The position numbers were made by a program, and so were the translations under genes. A stretch of 64,000 bases of DNA from Qipengyuania intermedia. Lineage in GTDB: Bacteria > Pseudomonadota > Alphaproteobacteria > Sphingomonadales > Sphingomonadaceae. Each line of letters begins with the position of its first letter. Positions within the stretch are counted from its first letter, which is position 1. Under the pieces are notes generated by a model. That model was given only the letters and a program-made list of their open reading frames with translations. It searched no databases and had not been told where the DNA came from. The stretch covers positions 731,501 through 795,500 of the forward strand of contig NZ_JAIGNS010000002.1 of the NCBI RefSeq assembly GCF_019711615.1, read 5' to 3'. Of this stretch, positions 48,407 through 55,999 are shown in pieces.

Positions 48407-49537
48407 ATGAGTGCTTTCGCGCGATCCTTATTTCATGCAGCTGTTGTTACCGCTTGGGCGCTTCCTGCGATGCAGGCGCAAGCCCACCAGCCTGTAGTCG
48501 CTCAATTGGAAGCGATGCGGGTAGCAAACATGAAGCAAGCCACATCGGCCTTCCTCGACACGCTAACGGAAGAACAACGAGAAGCTGTCACCAGTGCACT
48601 GGAAGACAACGTGACCCGCACTAGCTGGTCAAACCTCCCAGTCAGTATGGCGCCAAGATCAGGCTTGGTCGTGGCAAACATGTCTTCCGAACAACGCCGC
48701 GCGCTGCATACAATGATGGTGTCAGCTCTTTCGAGCCAAGGCTATCTCAAGTCGGCGACGATCATGTGGCACGAGGATGTGCTGCGCGAAATGTTCGATG
48801 CGATGCTGGCAGAATTGCCGGATAGTGATCCGCGCAAGGCTCAGGGAATCGCCTTCGGTGACAATTATGACGCCGAGAAATTTTACGTCACGGTCTTTGG
48901 AGCGCCGGAAGACGAAAATTGGGGTTGGTTGGTGACCGGGCACCACTTCGCTGCCAATTTCACCGTTTCCGGTGATCGGATCGCGTTTACTCCGATGTTT
49001 TTGGGGGCGAATCCCCAGATTGTGCAAGAAGGCCGATACGCTGGCTGGCAGATATTGCAGCATGAAGCTGACAAGGCACTGGCCTTGCTGAGTTCGCTCG
49101 ACGAAGGCCAGCTCGAGCGAACTGTTGTTTCGGTCGAAGTCGATAGCGACGTCTTTGCCGGACCGGGCAATCAGGCAAGCCACGAAACGTTCTTCGGCAT
49201 CAAAGCTTCCGACCTAAACGAGGTGCAACGAAGCCTGCTGGATAGTCTGATTGACGAGTATCTCGAGGATGCGTCGGAGGAGGCAGCCAAGCGCCAGCGC
49301 GCTGCAATCAGTGCGGACGGGCCAGAGACTTTACGATTTGCATGGTGGGGTGCGACACACGCGCCCAGGGGGCGCTATATGTTTCGGGTTCAAGGACCTT
49401 CAGTGCTTATCGACTACGTCCGCGAGCCCTCACCTGGTGGAGCTTTTAACCACGTGCACTCAATTATCCGCGACCCGTCCAATGACTATGGGTCTGACTG
49501 GCTTGAGCGACATTACACGGAAGCTCATCAGGATTAG
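48407..49537 (+). CDS. DUF3500 family exported protein
   Basis: A 376-residue protein with a probable signal peptide (residues 1-26, cleavage after AQAHQ region) and the DUF3500 pattern: GHHFAANFTVSGDRIAFTPMFLGANP near residue 190 (hallmarks GHH and FLGANP) and FNHVHSIIRDPSNDYG near the C-terminus. Family function is not established. GGGGGAGA precedes the ATG at 48407. It is the sole gene between two tRNA-Met end repeats, 13 bases before the second copy, and so appears to be the entire cargo of a small unit. Confidence 0.85.
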   Translation: MSAFARSLFHAAVVTAWALPAMQAQAHQPVVAQLEAMRVANMKQATSAFLDTLTEEQREAVTSALEDNVTRTSWSNLPVSMAPRSGLVVANMSSEQRRALHTMMVSALSSQGYLKSATIMWHEDVLREMFDAMLAELPDSDPRKAQGIAFGDNYDAEKFYVTVFGAPEDENWGWLVTGHHFAANFTVSGDRIAFTPMFLGANPQIVQEGRYAGWQILQHEADKALALLSSLDEGQLERTVVSVEVDSDVFAGPGNQASHETFFGIKASDLNEVQRSLLDSLIDEYLEDASEEAAKRQRAAISADGPETLRFAWWGATHAPRGRYMFRVQGPSVLIDYVREPSPGGAFNHVHSIIRDPSNDYGSDWLERHYTEAHQD

Positions 49538-49549
49538 ATAAGGCAAGCA

Positions 49550-49584
49550 GCGTGTCGGGGGTTCGAGTCCCTCCTCCGCTACCA
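49550..49584 (+). repeat. Internal attachment-site copy
   Basis: A 35-base exact copy of the tRNA-Met end (matches 48303-48337) including CCA. It splits the island into a 1.2 kb unit to the left and a 12.5 kb unit to the right. Confidence 0.92.
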
Positions 49585-49710
49585 AGGTCTTCGACATGTT
49601 TTGAAGAGATTGTGTTACTAACTGGCGCGGAGTGGCGTGCCTCGCATGCTGCAAATCTGATCTCTTGTAATTCCGTCGAAACCGTCACACTCTCGGCCGC
49701 TCTGTGCAAC

Positions 49711-49911
49711 ATGGATGTAACATGCGAGGCTGCAATGGATAGCCCGTTCGATCCCGAAGAGTTTGAGCCTAAGTTTACAGCTGCACTTGAGAGCGTTTGC
49801 GACCCTTCGACAGACATAGATTGTGTGTTTGGTGAGGGCCGAACACTCACATTATTCATGACCGTGGATGGTGTGGACTTCGAGCTAACTATAACGCCTC
49901 AGACGGATTAG
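49711..49911 (+). CDS. Short acidic protein, doubtful
   Basis: A possible 66-residue acidic product (MDVTCEAAMDSPFDPEE start) with three cysteines and a beta-rich end (LTLFMTVDGVDFELTITP). No good ribosome-binding site and no family. It could be the 3' remnant of a gene broken when the neighbouring unit formed, since the same frame continues upstream through the attachment repeat. Confidence 0.3.
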   Translation: MDVTCEAAMDSPFDPEEFEPKFTAALESVCDPSTDIDCVFGEGRTLTLFMTVDGVDFELTITPQTD

Positions 49912-49929
49912 ACTTCGATTATTGAGACA

Positions 49930-49957
49930 GCAGGTTCGAATCCTGCCGGGCGCGCCA
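49930..49957 (+). repeat. tRNA-Arg 3' fragment (T arm, acceptor strand, CCA)
   Basis: The T arm GCAGG-TTCGAAT-CCTGC is followed by CGGGCGC, G and CCA. This equals the end of bacterial tRNA-Arg genes with acceptor GCGCCCG. The 5' half is absent, so it is not a gene. Such fragments are left by elements that integrate into tRNA-Arg, which suggests this segment once belonged to, or moved with, an element of that specificity. Confidence 0.8.
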
Positions 49958-50013
49958 ATTTACCGAGGTTGTAAGAGTTAGGCGGGGTTAGATAACACAT
50001 AGCTGACGGGGAA

Positions 50014-50676
50014 ATGCGAGTGGCCTATCGCGACAGGGGTAGAGTGAACGACGGAGTGCCAAAGACCATAGGAATTCGCAGGTGCCCGCACTGCGGAATT
50101 TCGCACCCAGTCGTTATTGAGGTATGGGCGTCTGAGGGGATGACACCCCGCTCTGATGGCCAAGAAAGTCGCGCCTGGGCAATCAACATGTGCATTAGTT
50201 GCGGATCAATGATCACCGTCGCGGGAGAATCTGGATTCAATTCGCTGAATTATATCAAGGCGATGTTCCCGCCTCTTCCAGATGTTTCGGCCGAACTTCC
50301 TGAGCGAGCCCAAACCTATTTACGCCAAGCTCATGAAACGAAAGCTTCTCCGGATGCTTGCGCTGTTATGTCGGCATCGGCGGTGGACGCCATGTTGAAA
50401 GCAAAGGGATACGAAAAGGGATCGATCTACGAACGAATAAACGCGGCGAGGGATGCTCACCTACTCACAGCAGATATGGCCGAATGGGCGCATCACGTTA
50501 GGCTCGAAGCCAATCGCCCGCGCCATGCTGACGACAGCGACCCACACATATCTTATGAGGAAGCTCAAGCGTGTTTGGACTTCGCGGAAGCGCTCGGAAA
50601 TTTCCTATTCGTCATTACTGCTCGAGTAACGCGAGGACTGAATAAAGCGAAGAACAAGGAAGGTCTTAGCGTGTGA
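50014..50676 (+). CDS. DUF4145 domain protein
   Basis: A 220-residue protein: an N-terminal zinc-ribbon-like part (RRCPHCGISHPV at about residue 22 and MCISCGS near residue 59) and a helical C-terminal DUF4145 domain from about residue 90 (ELPERAQTYLRQAHE, then SASAVDAMLKAKGY). DUF4145 is HEPN-like and often found in defence or restriction loci, but no function can be stated. GGGGAA precedes ATG 50014. Confidence 0.75.
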   Translation: MRVAYRDRGRVNDGVPKTIGIRRCPHCGISHPVVIEVWASEGMTPRSDGQESRAWAINMCISCGSMITVAGESGFNSLNYIKAMFPPLPDVSAELPERAQTYLRQAHETKASPDACAVMSASAVDAMLKAKGYEKGSIYERINAARDAHLLTADMAEWAHHVRLEANRPRHADDSDPHISYEEAQACLDFAEALGNFLFVITARVTRGLNKAKNKEGLSV

Positions 50677-50914
50677 GTCTCTTTGGTCGAGCTTTTCCAG
50701 AAGAGTGTCCGCGTCCGGCTCGGCAACGGCCGGTTGTGCCAACAGAAAGGAAGACTACCTCAGAAAGAGTGACGAGATAAACGTTCTTTGCAAAAATAAG
50801 GCGTTCCGGTTTCCCAAAGTCCCTATCCCTCCTTCAAGTCTTTTGTCCATGAGTGACTTGGGTGGGGCGGAGTGCCGTATTCACTCCACACCCGCCTGAG
50901 ATTATTGGCGCGAT

Positions 50915-51271
50915 TTAGTCCGTGCAGGGGAAAGCGTCTCTAAGCGCTAGAAGCAATACTGAACCAAGCGGGTTCTCGCGCTCTTCCTCGTTCGCCTCCA
51001 TGAAGGTTTTGAAAATCTGCACGTATTGTTCGTCTATGATCGCTAACTGTTTGGGTGGGCAGTAATGCTGAGGTAAACCCCTCACGTCATTCAACGTGTT
51101 TGCCCAAAATATGCCTTCTGCCATCGAACTAACCATGACCGTTGCGATTGAGCGCTCTAGTTCCTCGCCTTCGAGCAACTCTTCCACAGCGCCCGCGTAG
51201 GGAGTTGCGTTGGCGGGCTTCGCGATCAGAAGCGCTGAGCAGATCTGGACCGCGATTAGGACGGAACGCAT
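50915..51271 (-). CDS. Exported protein resembling the Rap1a/Tai family
   Basis: A 118-residue protein with a signal peptide (residues 1-22, ending PANATP). The YCPPKQLAIIDEQYVQIFK segment and the ending ALRDAFPC resemble the C-terminal part of Rap1a/Tai proteins, a family including immunity proteins against type VI amidase effectors. No effector gene accompanies it. The likeness is weak and based on pattern only. GGAGAG precedes the ATG. Confidence 0.5.
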   Translation of the reverse strand: MRSVLIAVQICSALLIAKPANATPYAGAVEELLEGEELERSIATVMVSSMAEGIFWANTLNDVRGLPQHYCPPKQLAIIDEQYVQIFKTFMEANEEERENPLGSVLLLALRDAFPCTD

Positions 51272-51483
51272 ATGTATCTCTCCAAGTCAATAATTTGTAA
51301 AAGCTATCATCCGCTAGGCAGCCGTCAGAGGCTGCGCAAGGTTGAGCGAGATGGCCCGCTAATCGCGATGCTTCGCTTCACGAAAGCTTGCGTCCAACTG
51401 GTATGAAGCGCTCAGAGTCGTGGCAGCCCCGATTGTCCTAACGGGGTATTGTTGCTGAAAGATACGAAGACTACGGTTCGGCA

Positions 51484-51960
51484 CTATTCTATTTTCGATA
51501 AGCAGCGATCGAAGGACTGTTTCAAATAATCCAAAAGGTATGTTGAGCCCCCGCTTTTTTTGATCCTGCCTGTTCCACCGTCTTGGCAGAACACTGTGCG
51601 AGCAAACTTGTTTTCATTCCCAAACTTCGCGAAATCGTATCCATATATTTCGACGTCTACCGATACTATGCAAATCCCCACATCATCCATTGCATGCACG
51701 TTCACATAAAGAATGTAGTCCGAATTTTTCTTCAGGTTGATTCTATTGTAGCGGGCAGCACTTTTCATCGCTGCTTCGATGGCCATTTCAGAAACACCGC
51801 ATTTGGTAGCATCATCATGCAGGCCCTCGACAATCAACTCGAGGTCCGGAAAGGTCTGGGCAGAAGCAGCCTGCGAAAAAATGGACGCTGAAGTAAGGGC
51901 AATAATCGACGCTAATCGCGCCGCCTTTGTCACCTTCAGCTGCATGAACTTAAAGATCAT
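51484..51960 (-). CDS. Exported protein of unknown function
   Basis: A 158-residue product with a signal peptide (about residues 1-35, ending ASAQTF) and a mature domain of about 120 residues with four cysteines (TKCGVSE, ICIVSVD, VFCQDGG, DRCLSK). No family recognised. ATG 51960 overlaps the Excalibur gene stop (ATGA), which favours this start over neighbouring ATGs at 51966 and 51945. Last gene of a three-gene exported-protein operon. Confidence 0.7.
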   Translation of the reverse strand: MIFKFMQLKVTKAARLASIIALTSASIFSQAASAQTFPDLELIVEGLHDDATKCGVSEMAIEAAMKSAARYNRINLKKNSDYILYVNVHAMDDVGICIVSVDVEIYGYDFAKFGNENKFARTVFCQDGGTGRIKKSGGSTYLLDYLKQSFDRCLSKIE

Positions 51961-52286
51961 TCGCATCCAACCCCGTCATTGTCGCGATCTAAATGTGGTC
52001 CATACCCAGGCTGACCCCGGCGCACCGGTGCAGCACCAGCCGCACGAGCTGCGGTGCAGTTCGCGTAATAGACAGTTCCATCACGCCGAGACTTAGTGGT
52101 TTCACCGGCGCTCGGCCCCCGATGACAATGGCGGCCTCCATTTTTGCGGTCATTGTGGCATCCGTCAGCTGCCAACCCACCAGGGTGCGCTAGCAGCGGA
52201 GTGGCAAAAGGCCCGCTAAGAAGAGCGAGAAAGGCCCAGGCACCGACAACCAGTGGCCAGTTCCCTTTGCTCACACGCTCACCCAT
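51957..52286 (-). CDS. Excalibur calcium-binding domain protein with HPGG/HCHRG motif
   Basis: A 109-residue exported protein. After a hydrophobic signal segment come the HPGGLAADGCHNDRKNGGRHCH-type His/Cys cluster (residues about 34-55) and a C-terminal Excalibur domain (YYANCTAARAAG ... LDRDNDGVGCE), which resembles the EF-hand calcium loop and is stabilised by a conserved Cys pair. Such proteins are extracellular or periplasmic; biochemical role unknown. It starts one base after the PDZ-SHOCT stop. Confidence 0.85.
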   Translation of the reverse strand: MGERVSKGNWPLVVGAWAFLALLSGPFATPLLAHPGGLAADGCHNDRKNGGRHCHRGPSAGETTKSRRDGTVYYANCTAARAAGAAPVRRGQPGYGPHLDRDNDGVGCE

Positions 52287-52287
52287 C

Positions 52288-53214
52288 TCAGTTCAGTCCC
52301 AGGAGTTTCGCTTTTTGTGCATCAAACTCTTCCTGAGTGATGATGCCTTGCGAAAGGAGGTCTGCGAATTTCGAAAGCTCGTCGGCCGCTGACATCTCAT
52401 TTTGCACAACAACTGTTTGCGTAGGTTCGCTCGAACCAAACGGTGGATTCACAACTTGCAGAGGTCCCACCTCAGCACGATACATTCCAGTTACGGTGGC
52501 ATCGTGCCTTTCACTTCCACGATAAAATTCAACCTCGTAAGTTGGCTCCTTTGTGGCCTTGTGAAGGCCATCATAAATATCATCGTAGCCTTTCCAGCGT
52601 TCACCTGCGACGCGATAAAGAACGTCTCCCTCGCGCAGGCCAGCCCTCGCGAATGGGCTATCAGGCTCAAGTCCAGTGATAACCATGCCTTTTTTTGGAC
52701 TCTCAGTGTGTTCCATGTCCACGCCAATATAGACATGGTTCGGGAAGATAGTCCCTTCTGGAAACCGCCCACCAGCTGAACGCATGAGGTCCATTGCGTT
52801 GTTGTGGAATCCTTTGACGTTGGTTTCCATTTCCCGGTTCTGCCCAAACGCTGTTTGCAGGCCCATCCAGCCATTCGCTTGCACTCGTGTTTCATTCGAG
52901 AGTTGCACGATCGAGAAGCGGTAATAAAGGCGAGGGGGCGTCGAATAATTGTTGCCCATTGCGAGGTTGGCTAACAGCGACTGTCCAAACGTCGCGGGAG
53001 CCTCGCATAGAACATGCTGCGGAGACTGCTCTTTTATTGCCCAATTATTATTCATGCACGAGCCGGCAAGGAGGTCTGCAGTCTCGATCGCCGGAACGTC
53101 GAACATCATTTCGGCCCGTCCATTTGGCGTGACCGCGAAAGGCTCGTCAGCAAAAGCAGGTGTTGCGGTGCACGCGATTGATACGCTCGCGACTGCGATG
53201 AGATACTTGTTCAT
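52288..53214 (-). CDS. Exported PDZ and SHOCT domain protein
   Basis: A 308-residue protein with a signal peptide ending FADEP, a central region with a PDZ domain (about residues 165-245, GMVITGLEPDSPFARAGLREGD), and a C-terminal SHOCT segment (LSKFADLLSQGIITQEEFDAQKAKLL, given here only as family cue at residues 278-304). SHOCT is a short oligomerisation module. No protease domain is present, so it is likely a binding scaffold. It heads the three-gene operon; an inverted repeat lies 14 bases upstream. Confidence 0.8.
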   Translation of the reverse strand: MNKYLIAVASVSIACTATPAFADEPFAVTPNGRAEMMFDVPAIETADLLAGSCMNNNWAIKEQSPQHVLCEAPATFGQSLLANLAMGNNYSTPPRLYYRFSIVQLSNETRVQANGWMGLQTAFGQNREMETNVKGFHNNAMDLMRSAGGRFPEGTIFPNHVYIGVDMEHTESPKKGMVITGLEPDSPFARAGLREGDVLYRVAGERWKGYDDIYDGLHKATKEPTYEVEFYRGSERHDATVTGMYRAEVGPLQVVNPPFGSSEPTQTVVVQNEMSAADELSKFADLLSQGIITQEEFDAQKAKLLGLN

Positions 53215-53227
53215 TATTCCCCCTATA

Positions 53228-53241
53228 CTGCATGAATGCAG
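53228..53241. promoter_or_regulatory. Dyad upstream of the PDZ-SHOCT operon
   Basis: CTGCAT-GA-ATGCAG, a six-base inverted repeat 14-27 bases before the gene start, in an AT-rich stretch (53221-53330) that probably holds the operon promoter. Could be a regulator site or the base of a leader hairpin. Confidence 0.4.
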
Positions 53242-53321
53242 AATTTTCGCTATAAGAGAGGTTTAGTAACGTTGTCTAGATAACCAGTTGATTATGATCA
53301 CTAAAATTTAGCTAATGTTGA

Positions 53322-53750
53322 TCAGCATCGATGACTTCCCCAATACCGATCCCATCTCGCCGCCCAACCGCCTGACACCATCGCGCAGTTAATGTCACCG
53401 CCGACCGGGGAGACGCACCATGCAGCTGTTCGACTTCCACCAGCAGAGCCGTCTGAGACGCACGTCATCGCAGGACCGCGAACCTCTATATGCCCGTGTC
53501 GCCCCACTCCGGTGGGTTTCCCGACCAGCCGCACAAGCGCGTCTCGCGCTTCTTGGGCGTCTTTATCGGGGCAGGGGTGTCCTGGGCTGCATGAGCCGTC
53601 TAATTCCCGCGCAGCGATCCCTGAGAGACGCACACGAGGTCCCTCCTCGCACCAGATAGGTCCATCACCATCCCACACCGCGGTCGGCGTGCAAGTGAAG
53701 GTCTCACCAGCAGGCACTATGGCCGCGGCAAAAATAAGTAGCTCAATCAA
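53322..53750 (-). CDS. Exported thermonuclease-like (SNase fold) protein
   Basis: A 142-residue product with a hydrophobic N-terminus (MIELLIFAAAIVPAG) and the nuclease-like core WDGDGPIW followed by RVRLSGIAARE. Compared with staphylococcal nuclease, the first calcium Asp region and the catalytic Arg and Glu are kept, but the Asp of GIDAPE is Ala, so calcium binding may be impaired. Six cysteines suggest disulfides. TTG start with a strong AGGAGGAG upstream. Separate promoter likely from the downstream operon. Confidence 0.65.
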   Translation of the reverse strand: MIELLIFAAAIVPAGETFTCTPTAVWDGDGPIWCEEGPRVRLSGIAARELDGSCSPGHPCPDKDAQEARDALVRLVGKPTGVGRHGHIEVRGPAMTCVSDGSAGGSRTAAWCVSPVGGDINCAMVSGGWAARWDRYWGSHRC

Positions 53751-53860
53751 TGACTCCTCCTGACGAAGCTAATAGTCTAGAGGGTAACGACTGAAAATGA
53801 AGACTTTACTTGGTTTGGCCTGAACGCGCCGAGACGTGAGCGGGCCCAATGCTGACCCAA

Positions 53861-54088
53861 CTAACTACCGGAACCAGGGCCCAACCTCACTCGAGTGCTT
53901 CCGCACTGAGAACACCTCAGTCTTTTTTCGACTGCTGCGACCTGCTTTGACCATCCACGCCGCTGGCAGTGCATTGCGATCTCCAAAGGGTTGAGGATCG
54001 CTACTCGCCGACATTGAAGGCAGTCCACCCGAAGTGAGTATCCATGCCTGTTGTAGTCAGCGATGTTGTCTAAACGCTTCGAGCTCAT
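53861..54088 (-). CDS. Small zinc-ribbon protein
   Basis: A 75-residue protein with two CxxC knuckles, Cys23/Cys26 (VDCLQCRRV) and Cys59/Cys62 (LRCSQCGS), spaced to bind one zinc. Basic overall and probably nucleic-acid binding; family unnamed. Its ATG overlaps the stop of the preceding 30-residue membrane miniprotein (ATGA), so they are coupled. Confidence 0.7.
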   Translation of the reverse strand: MSSKRLDNIADYNRHGYSLRVDCLQCRRVAILNPLEIAMHCQRRGWSKQVAAVEKRLRCSQCGSTRVRLGPGSGS

Positions 54089-54177
54089 GGCTTGCGACGG
54101 ATTGACCAGACGAGCGCAGCGCATGCAGTTATGATGCATGCTATTGCAGCGAGCATTGGCGGACTTAGAACAATCAT
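54085..54177 (-). CDS. 30-residue membrane miniprotein
   Basis: A very short frame (MIVLSPPMLAAIACIITACA then ALVWSIRRKP) that forms one membrane helix with a positive tail. It has an excellent ribosome-binding site, GGAGGG five bases before the ATG, and its stop overlaps the next start as ATGA. These two signals support it in spite of the length. It may act as a membrane peptide or as a translational leader for the zinc-ribbon gene. Confidence 0.6.
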   Translation of the reverse strand: MIVLSPPMLAAIACIITACAALVWSIRRKP

Positions 54178-54274
54178 CAAACCCTCCGACTCGATGACGG
54201 TTTGTTCCACATATGTTCCAAGTAGGAAAACGAAAAAGTGTCGGTATGCAGATATGGCAGCACGGGAGATGGCA

Positions 54275-54475
54275 ATGACCATCACACGCGAGCAAGAGAT
54301 CTGGGCCATGGCGCTTTGGGTCGACCGGGAGCACGGTGAAGACGCGGAACAGTTCATCGCCGGGAGGGTGCTACATTTTGAAAGCGTCGATGATCCAGGA
54401 GGCCAAAATCTCTGGATGCAGGTGGCGCGACGTTATGTCGAGCTGCGGGATGCGTTAACTGCTGAGCCGAACTAG
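54275..54475 (+). CDS. Small DUF6961-like protein
   Basis: A 66-residue helical protein (ITREQEIWAMALWVDREHG, then EDAEQFIAGRV). It resembles a short family common in Sphingomonadales, DUF6961, of unknown function. GGGAGATGGCA precedes ATG 54275. It is divergent from the miniprotein gene. Confidence 0.6.
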   Translation: MTITREQEIWAMALWVDREHGEDAEQFIAGRVLHFESVDDPGGQNLWMQVARRYVELRDALTAEPN

Positions 54476-54596
54476 GTCTGATCTAACGGCTATTATTGCG
54501 CCTTCGGTTGACCTGCGGAGTGACATTGCCTTGAACTAGAACACCAGTTTAAGGCAAACTTTCGGCAACATGGAACCGAGCGCCGCTAGTCCCGAA

Positions 54597-55277
54597 TTAT
54601 TGCTCTTCGAATTTCCGGATGATCCGGCGCACCTGGGTCGGACTCCACGCGCCGCCGCGAGGTGCAGCGAGGCCCATCTGATTGAGCCGCTCTGCAATGC
54701 CGGTAAGACTGGTCACGCCTCGCGTGCGAACCAACTCGATAGTCGTGAACGTTGTGCGGTCGCGCCATCTCGCTCTTGCCTGTCGAGCTGAGGCGCTTCG
54801 GGCCGGCCCCTTCTTGAGGACCTCAGGATTTCCACGAGATCCACCGAGCATTGCACCATCGCTTTTGGCTTTGGCTAGTGCTTCAGTCACCTTGTCGCTC
54901 ATGGCATAGCGCCAAGACCTGTCTCGGTTGTAGAGGCGCCAATAGTAGTCCCGGCTAAAGTCAGGGACATCTGCTGCTGCAACTCCGACGCCTTCCTCGT
55001 GCAGCCGGCCAAGCCATTTCAAGAGGCCGCGCATTTGGTTCATTTTTCCGAAGATCAATCTCGCATTCTCTCTTTTGCAGAATGCGATCGCATCCTCCAA
55101 GGCTGGTCGCTTGCCGGAAATCAAAGGCTCCACCTCCTTGAACTCCTTGATCACTCTTGCCGGAGCGAGCTCCAATAATTGGTCAATCGCCTCGCTCTGT
55201 GCCGATCGCTTAAGCCTAGAGTGGGGCAGCTCAGAAGTGCGTAGGTAGGCGACATATTTTCCTTTGAGGGCGGCCAT
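54597..55277 (-). CDS. Serine recombinase family protein, probably degenerate
   Basis: A 226-residue protein. The N-terminus YVAYLRTSE keeps the Arg13 and Ser15 of the resolvase nucleophile motif, but the KLDRLAR-like motif reads KMNQMRG, so key catalytic arginines are lost. A C-terminal recombinase-like helical domain ends with TQVRRIIRK. It is shorter than large serine integrases and lacks their zinc domain. Possibly a DNA-binding remnant or regulator. ATG 55277 chosen; a longer frame upstream is low in conservation. Confidence 0.6.
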   Translation of the reverse strand: MAALKGKYVAYLRTSELPHSRLKRSAQSEAIDQLLELAPARVIKEFKEVEPLISGKRPALEDAIAFCKRENARLIFGKMNQMRGLLKWLGRLHEEGVGVAAADVPDFSRDYYWRLYNRDRSWRYAMSDKVTEALAKAKSDGAMLGGSRGNPEVLKKGPARSASARQARARWRDRTTFTTIELVRTRGVTSLTGIAERLNQMGLAAPRGGAWSPTQVRRIIRKFEEQ

Positions 55278-55514
55278 AGGTGCGAAGCCTGCAGCAAGGG
55301 TTGCCATAAATGTAAACACTCTGCGGAAAGCAGATTGGCGATTGCCCCGATAAGTCCACGAAAAAGTGACTAAATTTATTGCCGCGAGGAAGGGGCTCTC
55401 AGGACAAAGCGGAAACAAAATTGGCCACGCGACCGCGTCAGGAATGTGCGTAAATAGTTTCGCTACTCACTGAGCGACCCGCGCGGTGTGAAATCGAAAC
55501 AACGGAGATTCCTT

Positions 55515-55835
55515 ATGAGTAGCAACCTGAAGAGCGACCCAACCTATTTTCAAATTCTGGATGGAATAGACGCTGCCTTTGGCCTCAGCGGAAATTGCAC
55601 TGAGAGCTTTGAACAGTGGCTTGGCCACATGGCATGTTGTGACATCCTAGACGACGGTGATCGTGTGATCGAGCTCTCAGCTGAAGCTGTAGCGAATGTG
55701 ATCGACGCCCGTGTTGGCGTTTTCACCGATCTGAATGACGAAACCCGACAAGCGATCATGGCCGCGCATCATTTCTTTCAGAATATCAAACACATTCGAT
55801 CCATCGCTCGCGAATTCGGAATTCCAGAGACTTAA
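55515..55835 (+). CDS. Hypothetical protein
   Basis: A 106-residue acidic, helical protein (PTYFQILDGIDAAFGLSGN start, ending HIRSIAREFGIPET). ACGGAGATT gives a ribosome-binding site for ATG 55515. No family recognised. It is divergent from the serine recombinase gene and 164 bases before the next unknown. Confidence 0.6.
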   Translation: MSSNLKSDPTYFQILDGIDAAFGLSGNCTESFEQWLGHMACCDILDDGDRVIELSAEAVANVIDARVGVFTDLNDETRQAIMAAHHFFQNIKHIRSIAREFGIPET

Positions 55836-55999
55836 CCCTTGGTCGGCATCGCCACCAAACTGTGAAGGCCTGAAGACTGGAGAGGAAATTGGCGCTGCCG
55901 CAAAGCGCGGCAGCGTCATGAGCTCTGAAAACCTGAAACCACCCAATGAATTTTTTTTATGCGTCGCCCAGGATTCGGTGATGCTAAGGGAGAGCCCAT

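Noticed and set aside
49460-49654. Minus-strand frame containing an EEGLEPPTRC-like peptide
   Set aside because: It is the reverse complement of the tRNA attachment repeat, a well-known source of spurious proteins.
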